In this document: positions 44,810-53,908 of the stretch, in pieces
Numbering within the stretch: position 1 is the stretch's first letter
Layout: every line of letters starts with the position of its first letter
Source of the DNA: Pedobacter ureilyticus
GTDB lineage: Bacteria > Bacteroidota > Bacteroidia > Sphingobacteriales > Sphingobacteriaceae
NCBI RefSeq assembly: GCF_005925345.1
Contig: NZ_SSHJ01000005.1
Span: 185,755-249,754 of the forward strand
Length of the DNA stretch: 64,000 nt
Reading direction: 5' to 3'
Made by a program: the position numbers and the translations under genes
The notes under the pieces: model-generated
Told to the model about the DNA's origin: nothing
Database searches by the model: none
Seen by the model: only the letters and a program-made list of their open reading frames with translations

Positions 44810-45110
44810 TAGAAAATATTAATGAGGGTATACTGGTATAATTTTGTTTATTGATAATGATTTTTTCATTTACAGCATAGTTTTCTGTAAAAGTAGCGGA
44901 GAATTTTGCTTTTTTATTTTGATTCCATTTAATCTCAATAGCATTTAATTTTCCGTCTATTTCTTCAATTAAATCTATTTCTTGTTGCTGAAAGCTTCTC
45001 CAAAAATAGTACTTTGCATGTTTTTTATTGTTGTGATTAGCTTTAATATATTCAGAAATAATATAGTTTTCAAATAGCTGTCCAGTATCAGTTCTTAAAC
45101 TTTTATTCAT
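44796..45110 (-). pseudogene. N-terminally truncated DUF4143/AAA ATPase gene
   Basis: 104 aa: RTDTGQLFENYIISEYIKAN, YYFWRSFQQQEIDLIEEIDG and KLNAIEIKWN are the C-terminal DUF4143 region of a family of AAA ATPases usually near 370-400 aa. The ATPase part (Walker A/B) is missing, so the product is inactive as an ATPase. The frame itself is open, and its last 14 bases overlap dacB. Two copies of a 15-base direct repeat lie directly upstream. Confidence 0.65.
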
Positions 45111-45157
45111 TTAATTATATGTAATATTTCGATTTTAATCACTTAATTATATGTAAT
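45111..45157. repeat. 15-base direct repeat before the truncated gene
   Basis: TTAATTATATGTAAT occurs at 45111-45125 and 45143-45157, 32 bases apart start to start (about three helical turns). Such a pair could bind a dimeric regulator or mark the join of the deletion that truncated the gene. Confidence 0.6.
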
Positions 45158-45182
45158 TTTTAGATTATGAAAATTGCTAAAC

Positions 45183-45212
45183 AAAAAAAGTGATGCTATT
45201 CACATCACTTTT
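45183..45212 (-). terminator. Terminator after asd
   Basis: AAAAGTGATG pairs with CATCACTTTT around seven bases; on the minus strand it is followed by T residues. Confidence 0.75.
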
Positions 45213-45230
45213 CTATTATGGTCTCAAAGT

Positions 45231-46220
45231 TTAAACCAACTTATTTTCTACCAGATATTCTGCAATTTGTACCGTGTTGGTAGCAGCACCTTTACGTAGG
45301 TTATCTGCAACAATCCACATGTTTAGTGCTTTATCATGCGATTCGTCTCTACGTAAACGCCCCACAAATACTTCATCTTTTTCGTGCGCATCTTTAGGCA
45401 TTGGGTATTTCAAGTTTGCTACATCATCTACAACGATAATACCTGGAGCATTTTCTAAAATACTGCGTACTTCTGCCAAATCAAAATCGTTTTCAAACTC
45501 TACATTTACAGACTCCGAGTGACCGCCCATTACAGGGATACGAACCGTAGTAGCTGTGACTCTAATGCTATCATCGCCCATGATCTTGTTGGTTTCTTTT
45601 ACCATTTTCATTTCTTCTTTGGTATAACCGTTATCTTGGAAAACATCAATGTGAGGCAATACGTTCAAGTCAATTTCATACGGATAAGCTTTTGGTCCGT
45701 CGATACCTTTACGCTCGTTCATTAATTGGTCTACCGCTTTTACGCCAGTACCTGTAACCGATTGGTAAGTAGAAACCACTACACGTTTAATTTTATATTT
45801 CTCGTGCAAAGGTTGTAAAGCTACCACCATTTGTATGGTAGAACAGTTGGGGTTAGCAATAATTTTATCTTCTTTGGTTAGTACATGAGCGTTTACCTCT
45901 GGAACTACCAATTTCTTAGTTGGGTCCATTCTCCAAGCCGAAGAATTGTCGATCACGGTTGTACCAACTTCAGCAAAACGAGGCGCAGCTTCTAAAGAAG
46001 TTGTACCACCGGCAGAAAAAATAGCAATTTCTGGAGCTAAAGCAATTGCAGTATCAATGCTAACAATTGGATACTCTTTTCCCTTAAACTTAATTAACTT
46101 ACCAACGCTCTTCTCTGAAGCTACTGGGATTAATTCTGTCAACGGGAAATTTCTTTCTTCCAATACTTTTAACATAACAGTACCTACTAGTCCAGTGGCA
46201 CCTACAACTGCAATTTTCAT
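45231..46220 (-). CDS. asd: Aspartate-semialdehyde dehydrogenase
   Basis: 329 aa. NADP-binding GATGLVGTVMLKVLEE at the N-terminus, the active-site Cys126 in ANPNCSTIQMV, and the substrate-binding GGHSESVNVEF stretch. It makes aspartate-semialdehyde, the branch point to lysine/diaminopimelate, threonine and methionine. It is a single-gene unit; the secreted protein at 46272 is divergent. Confidence 0.95.
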   Translation of the reverse strand: MKIAVVGATGLVGTVMLKVLEERNFPLTELIPVASEKSVGKLIKFKGKEYPIVSIDTAIALAPEIAIFSAGGTTSLEAAPRFAEVGTTVIDNSSAWRMDPTKKLVVPEVNAHVLTKEDKIIANPNCSTIQMVVALQPLHEKYKIKRVVVSTYQSVTGTGVKAVDQLMNERKGIDGPKAYPYEIDLNVLPHIDVFQDNGYTKEEMKMVKETNKIMGDDSIRVTATTVRIPVMGGHSESVNVEFENDFDLAEVRSILENAPGIIVVDDVANLKYPMPKDAHEKDEVFVGRLRRDESHDKALNMWIVADNLRKGAATNTVQIAEYLVENKLV

Positions 46221-46271
46221 TTTTTTTGATTATTTGTATTATATTTAAAATTAAATGTTCAATTCCCAAAT

Positions 46272-48074
46272 ATGAGAAAAACTTTACTCTTTTTATTGTT
46301 ATTATGCACTAAACTTACTTTTGCTCAGTTAAATGACAATTTTTCTGACGGAGATTTCACCAATAATCCAGCTTGGGGAGGTGGTACAACGTACTTTCAG
46401 GTTATTGATGGCGTGTTAACCTCAAATGGGCCACAGGCTTCGAGCACATTGTATCTTTCTACTCCAAATTCTTTATCTGGAGATGCCGCTTGGGAGTTTT
46501 TGGTAAATTTGGCTTTTGATCCAAGTACTACGAATTATCCGCGTATCTATCTCACTTCCAATCAAGAAGACTTATCTCTTACTACAGGTAAACAGGCCTA
46601 TTATTTGCAATTGGGGGCTAGTGGTAGTGCCGATAATTTCTCTTTGGTACGTCAAAATGGTACAACGTTAACCACCATTTTATCATTGCCAGACAAAACA
46701 AGAAGCCCAGCAAGCAGTGTAAATGTACGGGTTAGAGTAGAGCGTTCTGCTGCTGGTAGGTGGGCTATTTATACAGACTTTACTGGAGGTAGAAATTTTA
46801 CCTACGATGGAGGCATTGCCGACAATACTTACACCAATACTTCTTATTTTGGGGTATACTGTAGATATAGTACCGCATCTAGGTACAATATGTTTAAGTT
46901 CGATGATTTTAAGATTGAACCTTATGTAGACGTTACCGCACCGAAACTTAGCAATGCCACCGTTATTTCGTCTACATCGGTGCAAGTTAACTTTAGTGAA
47001 CCTATGCCGGATGCGCTAATTTTAGATCCAACTAACTATACCTTTAACAACGGAATAGGTACGCCATCGCAAGTACAGTTAAACGGTACCTCGGGTAACA
47101 GTGTGATATTAACTTTGGCTAACCCAATAGTGGCAAGTGTAGAAAGTATACTTACGGTAAGCAACGTTACAGATTATGCGGGTTTGGTTATAGACCCAAA
47201 TGGCAATACAGCACCAATTTTGCTCCCTGGAGCTATAGAGCCTAATGATATCTTAATCAGCGAAGTACTTTTTAACATAAAAACAGGAGGTGCAGATTTT
47301 GTTGAAGTTTATAATCCTACTAATAAAATTCTCGATTTGAAGGAATTGACCATTTCTAATCCGGCAGCTTCTAGTACCACAAAAAGAGCTATTAGTACTA
47401 CTTCGGTATTCATTCGGCCAAAAACATATTGGGTTTTAACCGCAAATCCTGATATTATAAAACAGCAATATGAAGTTAAGAACCCTAGCCAGATGGTACA
47501 AGTAGCCAGCATGCCTGCATATAATAACGAAAGCGGCACAGTTAAGCTATGGAAAGACGATACCGCAATAGATGAGTTATCTTACACCGAAAAAATGCAC
47601 CATGCTTTGTTAAAGGAAGTAAAGGGAGTTTCTTTAGAGCGTGTATCGTTTACTAAAAGTGCAAATGAGCCTGGCAACCTGCAATCGGCGGCGGCAGTGG
47701 TAGGTTTTGCCACACCTACTTATCAAAACTCACAAAATGAAGATACTGGTGTGAAAAACACAATGACTTTAGCTAGCAAAACCTTTTCTCCGGATAATGA
47801 TGGTTTTGAAGATTTGTTGGAAATCAACTATCAGTTTAAAGAGAATGGCAACCTAGCTACCATCAATATTTACACAGATAAAGGTGTTTTGGTGCGTAGA
47901 CTAGCAAGAAATGTAACTATGCCTACACAAGGTACCATTAATTGGGATGGTTTAAATGATGGCGGACAATTATGTAAGGTAGGCTTATATGTAATTAAAA
48001 CAGAGCTCTTTAATCTTGCCGGTAGTACAGCTCATTTCAAGCAAACTTGCGTATTGGCCTCAAAGCTAAATTAA
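46272..48074 (+). CDS. Secreted protein with Ig-like and lamin-tail domains
   Basis: 600 aa with a signal peptide (MRKTLLFLLLLCTKLTFAQL). Residues about 20-210 resemble a lectin-like sandwich; 220-315 hold a bacterial Ig-like strand pattern (VISSTSVQVNFSEPMPDALI); 320-450 fit a lamin-tail domain (ILISEVLFNIKTGGADFVEV); the C-terminus from about 495 (TFSPDNDGFEDLLEINY, NWDGLNDGGQLC) resembles FlgD-Ig/gliding-associated C-terminal domains. It is probably exported, maybe by type IX secretion. Function unknown. Confidence 0.6.
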   Translation: MRKTLLFLLLLCTKLTFAQLNDNFSDGDFTNNPAWGGGTTYFQVIDGVLTSNGPQASSTLYLSTPNSLSGDAAWEFLVNLAFDPSTTNYPRIYLTSNQEDLSLTTGKQAYYLQLGASGSADNFSLVRQNGTTLTTILSLPDKTRSPASSVNVRVRVERSAAGRWAIYTDFTGGRNFTYDGGIADNTYTNTSYFGVYCRYSTASRYNMFKFDDFKIEPYVDVTAPKLSNATVISSTSVQVNFSEPMPDALILDPTNYTFNNGIGTPSQVQLNGTSGNSVILTLANPIVASVESILTVSNVTDYAGLVIDPNGNTAPILLPGAIEPNDILISEVLFNIKTGGADFVEVYNPTNKILDLKELTISNPAASSTTKRAISTTSVFIRPKTYWVLTANPDIIKQQYEVKNPSQMVQVASMPAYNNESGTVKLWKDDTAIDELSYTEKMHHALLKEVKGVSLERVSFTKSANEPGNLQSAAAVVGFATPTYQNSQNEDTGVKNTMTLASKTFSPDNDGFEDLLEINYQFKENGNLATINIYTDKGVLVRRLARNVTMPTQGTINWDGLNDGGQLCKVGLYVIKTELFNLAGSTAHFKQTCVLASKLN

Positions 48075-48082
48075 AATCACTG

Positions 48083-48832
48083 ATGACCTTCTTTCTGTCA
48101 AAGTTTTTGTTATTTATTATCCGTCCATTGGTTTGGCTATCGGTATTGGCCATTTATAGTTTGTTCTCTAAAAATAAACGCAATAAGAAAAGAGCATTAA
48201 CTGTCTTGATTGTATTGTTGCTTTTTCTGTCTAATCAGTTCATTTTGGGAGAAGTTGCCCGTTTGTACGAGCCTAGCCAGCCTGTTTTAACACACTACGA
48301 GGTAGGCCTACTTTTAGGCGGCTTTTCTAGTTATAATGAACAAATCAAATCGTTAAAATCCGAATACTCGGGAGATAGATTAACACAGACGCTTAAGCTT
48401 TACCATCAAGGAAAAATAGATAGGATACTGATGAGCGGTGGTAACGGTAGTTTTTTAGAGAAAAATCCGCCGGAGGCTATATACGCAGCAGCATATTTGA
48501 ATGCTGTAGGTGTACCCGATAGTGCACTAATTATTGAAAAAGAAAGTCGAAATACAAAGGAAAACTTTGCTTATGCAGATAAGCTTTTAAAGGTATTGAA
48601 CAAGCCTAACCCTAAAATTTTGGTAATTACCAGTGCTTGGCATATTCCAAGAACTAAATTACTTGCCGAAAAACAAAGGCTTAAAAATGTAAGTTATTAT
48701 CCTACTAATTCTTTAAGTGACAATTATTCTTTTGAGGATTATTTGTTGCCACAAGCTAAAGCGATAATGGGCTGGGAGCTATTGATTAAAGAGTGGGTTG
48801 GGTATTTTACAACTAAAATTGGATTAACCTAG
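48083..48832 (+). CDS. YdcF/ElyC family (DUF218) membrane protein
   Basis: 249 aa from the ATG at 48083. Two hydrophobic helices (about 4-22 and 33-52) precede a DUF218 domain: VGLLLGGFSS, RILMSGGNGSFLEKNPPEAI, VPDSALIIEKESRNTKENFA and ILVITSAWHIPRTKLL. ElyC affects peptidoglycan/ECA lipid carrier metabolism in E. coli, so an envelope role is likely; the reaction is unknown. It starts nine bases after the secreted protein gene. Confidence 0.82.
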   Translation: MTFFLSKFLLFIIRPLVWLSVLAIYSLFSKNKRNKKRALTVLIVLLLFLSNQFILGEVARLYEPSQPVLTHYEVGLLLGGFSSYNEQIKSLKSEYSGDRLTQTLKLYHQGKIDRILMSGGNGSFLEKNPPEAIYAAAYLNAVGVPDSALIIEKESRNTKENFAYADKLLKVLNKPNPKILVITSAWHIPRTKLLAEKQRLKNVSYYPTNSLSDNYSFEDYLLPQAKAIMGWELLIKEWVGYFTTKIGLT

Positions 48833-48845
48833 TCCTTTGATAGCA

Positions 48846-48942
48846 CGTCATTAGAACGTAGAGAGAAATCTTTGAAAAGGTATTTTACTTTATATCAATC
48901 CAAAGATTTCTCCATTACGTTAACACTTCAGTCGAAATGACG
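48846..48942. repeat. CGTCATT hairpin repeat
   Basis: CGTCATTAGAACGTAGAGAG and, as complement, TCGAAATGACG; inner arms GAGAAATCTTTG and CAAAGATTTCTC. Convergent genes lie on both sides. Confidence 0.7.
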
Positions 48943-48947
48943 AAAGT

Positions 48948-49829
48948 TTATTTTAACAAACTACCATTAATGTAGTCGATACTTGTTTTTATAGAATGAA
49001 TATGATCGGGTTGGTAATTGGTTTCTTGTTCTAAATAAATATGTTTTACTCCAGATAATTTGGCTGCTGCAAATATAGATTTAAAGTTTATGGCGCCATT
49101 TCCAATCTCGGTATTTAAACTCTTGTTGGATTTATCCATATCTTTTACATGCCACATTTTAAACCTATGTGGGTGTTTTTTAAAGATGTCTACGGGGTTA
49201 TGTCCAGCAAAAACGGCCCAGTATAAATCTAGTTCAAAGTAAACCAAGTTAGGGTCTGTTTCTGCTAATAAAATTTCGAAACCCGTGGTATTTCCATGTT
49301 TATCGAACTCAAAACCGTGATTGTGGTAGCCTACATTCATACCTGATTTGATACACAGTTCGCCTGCTTTATTCAATCGTTCTGCAACTCTTTTGTAATC
49401 ATCGGCATTTTGGCGCAAATTTTCGTTTAACCATGGAGCTACTACATATTTGGCTCCTAAAACATTCGAAGCTTCGATGTAAGATTTTATGTCATCCAAA
49501 TTACCAGAGCTGATATAGTCATCGAAACCAAAATGTCCGCTAGGAGAATATAAGCCATTGCTGTCTAGCAAAGCTTTAAAATCTTTTGGAGTTAGCCCCC
49601 AAAAACTGCCATTTGGTGTGTAACCATAGGTTTCTACTTCTTTAAAACCCGCTTTTGCCACTTTTTCAATTACACCTTTTACATCTTTACCAATAATGTC
49701 TCTTAAACTATAAAGCTGTATGCCTACTGCTCTTTTAGCGGGTGTAAAGGCGTTGGTTAACGAGGGTGCTATTGCTAAGCTTGCAGCCATCAAACCTGTA
49801 TTTTTAATAAAATTTCTTCTTGTGGTCAT
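48948..49829 (-). CDS. Sugar phosphate isomerase/epimerase-like TIM barrel with Tat signal
   Basis: 293 aa. A Tat leader (TTRRNFIKNTGLMAASLAIA) directs it to the periplasm. The barrel is of the xylose-isomerase-like AP endonuclease 2 superfamily: GIQLYSLRDIIGKDVKGVIE, YHNHGFEFDKHG, FELDLYWA and KMWHVKDMD. Metal ligands are expected in the Glu, His and Asp residues of these motifs. Last gene of the sugar cluster; its substrate is probably a keto-sugar or its phosphate-free form. Confidence 0.82.
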   Translation of the reverse strand: MTTRRNFIKNTGLMAASLAIAPSLTNAFTPAKRAVGIQLYSLRDIIGKDVKGVIEKVAKAGFKEVETYGYTPNGSFWGLTPKDFKALLDSNGLYSPSGHFGFDDYISSGNLDDIKSYIEASNVLGAKYVVAPWLNENLRQNADDYKRVAERLNKAGELCIKSGMNVGYHNHGFEFDKHGNTTGFEILLAETDPNLVYFELDLYWAVFAGHNPVDIFKKHPHRFKMWHVKDMDKSNKSLNTEIGNGAINFKSIFAAAKLSGVKHIYLEQETNYQPDHIHSIKTSIDYINGSLLK

Positions 49830-49842
49830 GGTAATCTTTAAA

Positions 49843-51054
49843 TTATTCAGCTACAGCCGATTTGTTGTCATCTCTAAAAAACAATAAAAATAAAAGGGCT
49901 ACTAATGCAGAAATAGCAGCTGGAATAATCCAAATGTTATACCAGTTGTGACCACCTCCTGTTACTACGTATTTATCCACTACGACACCAGAAATAATTG
50001 AGCCAAAAAGCATACCTACGCCATAAGTTGCCAATGTAATAAAACCTTGAGCTGCGCTTTTAAATTTCTCTCCAGCTAATCTGTCGGTATAAATTTGTCC
50101 AGTCACGAAGAAAAAATCGTAACAAATTCCATGTAAAACAATACCTCCTATTAACATCCAATAGTTAGCATCGGCATTGCCAAAGGCAAAGAAGAGGTAA
50201 CGTACTACCCAAGCAATCATACCTATAGCTAGCATTTTCTTAACACCCAAGCGCACAAAGAACAAGGGCATTAATAGCATAAATAATGTTTCAGAAACTT
50301 GTCCTAGCGATTGTTTACCGGCTGCTGCTTTCATACCTACTTCGTTTAGGAAAGGGTTAGTGAAGTTGTAATAAAAGGCCAATGGAATACAAATAGCTAC
50401 CGAAGCAATAAAAAATAATAAATACGATCTGTTTTTTAACAGCCCTATTGCATCTAAGCCGATAATATCTCCAAAAGAAGTTTTTTCTCCTTTTTTTACT
50501 GGAGGCGTATGCGGCAAAGCAAAGCTAAATAACCCTAGCAATATTGATGCTGCAGACGCCATTTTAAAGGTTAAAACTAAATTGCCGTCTTGTTCCCAAT
50601 TTAACCAACCGATAACTAAGCCAGCAACAATCCAGCCTATGGTGCCAAACACTCTAACTGCAGGAAACTCTTTTCCAGGATCCTTCATCTGTTTAAAAGA
50701 AATAGAATTTACTAATGCTAAAGTGGGCATATAAGCAATCATATATCCTAAAATGAAAGGGAAAAAAGCATCGAAAATTAAAGATGTTGATGCAAACCAA
50801 AGTAAAATCCCGCCAGCAATGTGTAAAAAGCCTAAGATTTTTTGTGCCGCGAAAAACTTATCCGCGATTAAGCCGATAATAAATGGAGCAATAATAGCAC
50901 CTAGAGATTGTGTACTGTAAGCAGAGCCGATTTGAACCCCATCTGCTGAGAGATTTTTAGTGAGATAGGTTCCCATAGTTACAAACCATCCGCCCCAAAT
51001 AAAGAATTCGAGGAACATCATAAAGGATAGCTTGAAGCGTGTTGTTGCGTTCAT
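49843..51054 (-). CDS. MFS transporter, nucleoside/sugar permease family
   Basis: 403 aa, about 12 helices. The start MNATTRFKLSFMMFLEFFIW matches the nucleoside:proton symporter (NupG-like) family seen in Bacteroidota sugar clusters. It is 13 bases upstream of the isomerase gene on the minus strand and probably imports the sugar or keto-sugar made in the periplasm. Substrate not shown. Confidence 0.8.
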   Translation of the reverse strand: MNATTRFKLSFMMFLEFFIWGGWFVTMGTYLTKNLSADGVQIGSAYSTQSLGAIIAPFIIGLIADKFFAAQKILGFLHIAGGILLWFASTSLIFDAFFPFILGYMIAYMPTLALVNSISFKQMKDPGKEFPAVRVFGTIGWIVAGLVIGWLNWEQDGNLVLTFKMASAASILLGLFSFALPHTPPVKKGEKTSFGDIIGLDAIGLLKNRSYLLFFIASVAICIPLAFYYNFTNPFLNEVGMKAAAGKQSLGQVSETLFMLLMPLFFVRLGVKKMLAIGMIAWVVRYLFFAFGNADANYWMLIGGIVLHGICYDFFFVTGQIYTDRLAGEKFKSAAQGFITLATYGVGMLFGSIISGVVVDKYVVTGGGHNWYNIWIIPAAISALVALLFLLFFRDDNKSAVAE

Positions 51055-51200
51055 ATTTAGTTTTTGGTTTTAGAGCCCCTCTCTGCCTTTGGCATCTCTC
51101 ACCAAAGGGGAGAGAAAAGCTTTTGGGGTTGGTTCTTTGGATTATGTTAGTTTTTGGTCAGCCTACTGTACTAATACCTGACACTTACACCTGATCCCTA

Positions 51201-51881
51201 TTATAGTTCTTTAATTTCAATGTTACGGAACCAAACCTCGTCGCCGTGGTCTTGTAGGGCAATTTTACCAATTTTATAGGTTCCAAAACCTTCCCATTTA
51301 GCAAACTTACTGCCTGCAATTAGGTTTTTCCAGTTTTCATCCCACATGGTGGTTTCTACAACTTTTTTACCGTTTAATTTAAGTGTTAGCTTGCCATTAT
51401 TGCTAATGATTTCTGCTAAATTCCACTCGCCAACGGGTTTAACTGGTTCGCTTTTGCTTTTAATCATATCATACAAATCTCCAGAACGGTGCTTGGTAAT
51501 TTTGCCATCTGGATGGCCATCGTTATCCAATACCTGCATTTCTGGTCCGGTTAGATAAGTTTGCTTGTATTTTGTAGGGTCTTCGTGTACGAAAAAGATG
51601 ATACCACTATTTGCCTTTGGAGCTACTTTCCATTCAAGCTTTAAGTGAAAGTTACCATATTCTTTATCTGTTACCAAATCGCCACCATCATTGTTTTTTG
51701 CTTTGGGATCGAAGTGTAGTATACCGTTTTCAGCTTTCCAAGCTTTGCCTGCAAAATCTTTGCCGTAAGTATGCCAACCAGTAGTTGTTTTTCCATCGAA
51801 AAGAGGAGTAAAGCCTTTTTTCTTTTGTGCATTAACGCTAATTGAAGCAACCATAAATGCTGCTATTAATATTTTTTTCAT
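51201..51881 (-). CDS. DUF1080 protein (3-keto-disaccharide hydrolase)
   Basis: 226 aa from the ATG at 51881 with signal peptide KKILIAAFMVASISVNAQ. It has a concanavalin-like lectin/glucanase sandwich: FTPLFDGKTTTGWHTYGKDF, YGNFHLKLEWKVAPKANSG and GPEMQVLDNDGHPDG. Family members hydrolyse 3-keto-glycosides or disaccharides. The neighbouring GMC oxidoreductase would supply such keto-sugars. Confidence 0.85.
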   Translation of the reverse strand: MKKILIAAFMVASISVNAQKKKGFTPLFDGKTTTGWHTYGKDFAGKAWKAENGILHFDPKAKNNDGGDLVTDKEYGNFHLKLEWKVAPKANSGIIFFVHEDPTKYKQTYLTGPEMQVLDNDGHPDGKITKHRSGDLYDMIKSKSEPVKPVGEWNLAEIISNNGKLTLKLNGKKVVETTMWDENWKNLIAGSKFAKWEGFGTYKIGKIALQDHGDEVWFRNIEIKEL

Positions 51882-51898
51882 TGACTGATATTTATTTC

Positions 51899-51980
51899 CG
51901 TCATTTCGACCGTAGGGAGAAATCTGTAATGTTAGTGAATTGAACAAACAGATTTCTCCTCGTTCCTCGTCGAAATGACG
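51899..51980. repeat. CGTCATTTCGAC hairpin repeat
   Basis: CGTCATTTCGACCGTAGGG and its counterpart TCGTCGAAATGACG form the outer arms; GAGAAATCTGT and ACAGATTTCTC the inner arms. It fills the gap between the DUF1080 gene and the Gfo/Idh/MocA gene. Confidence 0.75.
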
Positions 51981-51992
51981 ACCTATTGAAAT

Positions 51993-53441
51993 TTATTTCT
52001 CTCCTAATTTCCAACCTTCGCGGTAATCTCTCTTCACAAATTGATTTACATCGTCGAAGTTGGTTACTTTCATTTGGTCGTTATCCCAAAGTAGTTTTCT
52101 ATACCTACCAGGGAAGCTGGTTTTGCCCTTATCATCGATCTTTTTAATATCGGCAGCTCTAATCGCTAAGTTTGCCATTAACAAACATTCAGTTAAAGGG
52201 CCAGCAATCTCAAACGGAGAACTCAGTTCTTTTTTACCGTAACCAGCAATACAGCCTTCTACCCATTGCCCGTAGTGGCCATTGGCTTGTCCTGGAACAC
52301 GAGCAAATTTTTGTGCTACATTCAAATTCTCATTGCGAGAAAGCGGGAGTAACCTTGCCTTATCGCCGTAAGTGTTAGACATCATTTTGCCTTTAGTACC
52401 GATAAATAAAGTACCATTACCACCATCGCCAAATACTTCGTCTGCTCCTAATTCTTCCGGGCGGGTAGGTTGTATCCCGCCATCCATCCAGTGCACGGTA
52501 ACATCGCCCTGCGTTTTTTCTGTTTTTGGGAATTTTAAGGTTACATGGCTAGATGGAGGGCAACTTTCAGGGAAGTATCCGCGTTTAAACTCGTCTACAT
52601 AAACCGAACCTACACTCGCTTCTACTTCGGTAGCATACTTTAAATTAAGTACACTGAAAGGGGTTTCTAATAAGTGACAACCCATATCGCCCAAAGCACC
52701 GGTTCCGTAATCCCACCAGCCACGCCAGTTAAAAGGAACTAATTTTTCCACATAATCTTTGTAAGGAGCAGTGCCCAGCCATAAATCCCAATCTAAATCT
52801 TTAGGCACGTCTGCTTTATTTGCCGACCAAGGAATACCTTGCGGCCAAACGGGCCTGTCTGTCCAAGCATAAATGGTATGCACATCTCCAACTAAGCCTG
52901 CATCGTACCATTCTTTAAGCAAACGAGGACCATCATTACTAGCACCTTGATTGCCCATTTGGGTTACCACTTTATATCTTTTGGCGGCTTCTGTTAAAAT
53001 TCGAGCTTCATAAATATCGTGTGTTAACGGCTTTTGCACATATACGTGTTTACGCAATTGCATTGCAGCCAAAGTTTGTATCGCGTGATTATGGTCTGGC
53101 GTTGATACCGTAACTGCATCAAAATGTTTGTGCTCTTTATCGAACATTTCACGCCAATCTTTATAAAATTTAGCTTTAGGGAAACGTTTTACGCTATTAG
53201 CCGCTCTTCTTGCATCAACATCACATAAATAAGCAATTTCTGCTTTGCCACTTTCGTGGATTAAACGTAAATCGCTATCACCTTTTCCACCTACACCTAT
53301 ACCCGCTACAATTAATCTATCGCTTGGTGCAAGGTATCCATTACCACCTAATACGTGACGTGGAACAATGGTAAATGCGGTTGCAGCTACAGCTCCCATT
53401 TTAAGGAAATTACGTCTGCTTTGGTTGTTGTCTTGGTTCAT
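51993..53441 (-). CDS. Gfo/Idh/MocA oxidoreductase with Tat signal
   Basis: 482 aa. The Tat leader is QSRRNFLKMGAVAATAFTIV. The NAD-binding fold (VAGIGVGGKGDSDLRLIHE) and the QKPLTHDIYEAR motif, in which the usual EKP is QKP, are visible, followed by a GFO_IDH_MocA C-terminal domain. Bound NAD(H) in the periplasm is typical for Tat-exported members. It probably acts on keto-sugar glycosides in this cluster. Start at 53441. Confidence 0.85.
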   Translation of the reverse strand: MNQDNNQSRRNFLKMGAVAATAFTIVPRHVLGGNGYLAPSDRLIVAGIGVGGKGDSDLRLIHESGKAEIAYLCDVDARRAANSVKRFPKAKFYKDWREMFDKEHKHFDAVTVSTPDHNHAIQTLAAMQLRKHVYVQKPLTHDIYEARILTEAAKRYKVVTQMGNQGASNDGPRLLKEWYDAGLVGDVHTIYAWTDRPVWPQGIPWSANKADVPKDLDWDLWLGTAPYKDYVEKLVPFNWRGWWDYGTGALGDMGCHLLETPFSVLNLKYATEVEASVGSVYVDEFKRGYFPESCPPSSHVTLKFPKTEKTQGDVTVHWMDGGIQPTRPEELGADEVFGDGGNGTLFIGTKGKMMSNTYGDKARLLPLSRNENLNVAQKFARVPGQANGHYGQWVEGCIAGYGKKELSSPFEIAGPLTECLLMANLAIRAADIKKIDDKGKTSFPGRYRKLLWDNDQMKVTNFDDVNQFVKRDYREGWKLGEK

Positions 53442-53469
53442 TTTATATCTTGGTTTGGGTGGGGCCGGT

Positions 53470-53862
53470 TTACTTTTTTAACGAAAGGATATATTTTGCC
53501 ATCAATTTGGCATCGCTTTGCGATACTTTTGGATGCGGTGTCATTGGAATTTTACCCCAAACGCCAGAGCCACCTTTGATAATCTTACCAGCAAGGTAGG
53601 CGATGCTTTTATCATTTTTAGGGTACTTTTTAGCTACATCGGTATAAGATGGGCCTATTAGTTTATTAATTTTATGGTGACAACCGATACAGTCAGATTT
53701 AGCGATTAACAACTCGCCACCGCTCATTTGTACAGTAGCTATTTTAGGCAATATTGCCGTGCTAATGTTAACGGCAGGTTCTGTTTTTGGTTCTGGCTTA
53801 AATGCTGATAACGAAGCAACAAATACTGATGTTACTCCAAGAATTAAAAGAGTTCGTTTCAT
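53470..53862 (-). CDS. Small c-type cytochrome
   Basis: 130 aa with signal peptide (RTLLILGVTSVFVASLSA). The heme-binding motif is CIGCH in AKSDCIGCHHKINKLIGPSY near residue 66, with the axial Met probably in KIPMTPHPKVS. It is the natural electron acceptor for the GMC oxidoreductase encoded in the same cluster. Confidence 0.85.
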   Translation of the reverse strand: MKRTLLILGVTSVFVASLSAFKPEPKTEPAVNISTAILPKIATVQMSGGELLIAKSDCIGCHHKINKLIGPSYTDVAKKYPKNDKSIAYLAGKIIKGGSGVWGKIPMTPHPKVSQSDAKLMAKYILSLKK

Positions 53863-53908
53863 GTGTGTATTAAGTTAAAAGTATAAAGTAAAAAGTTAAA
53901 ACAAAAAA

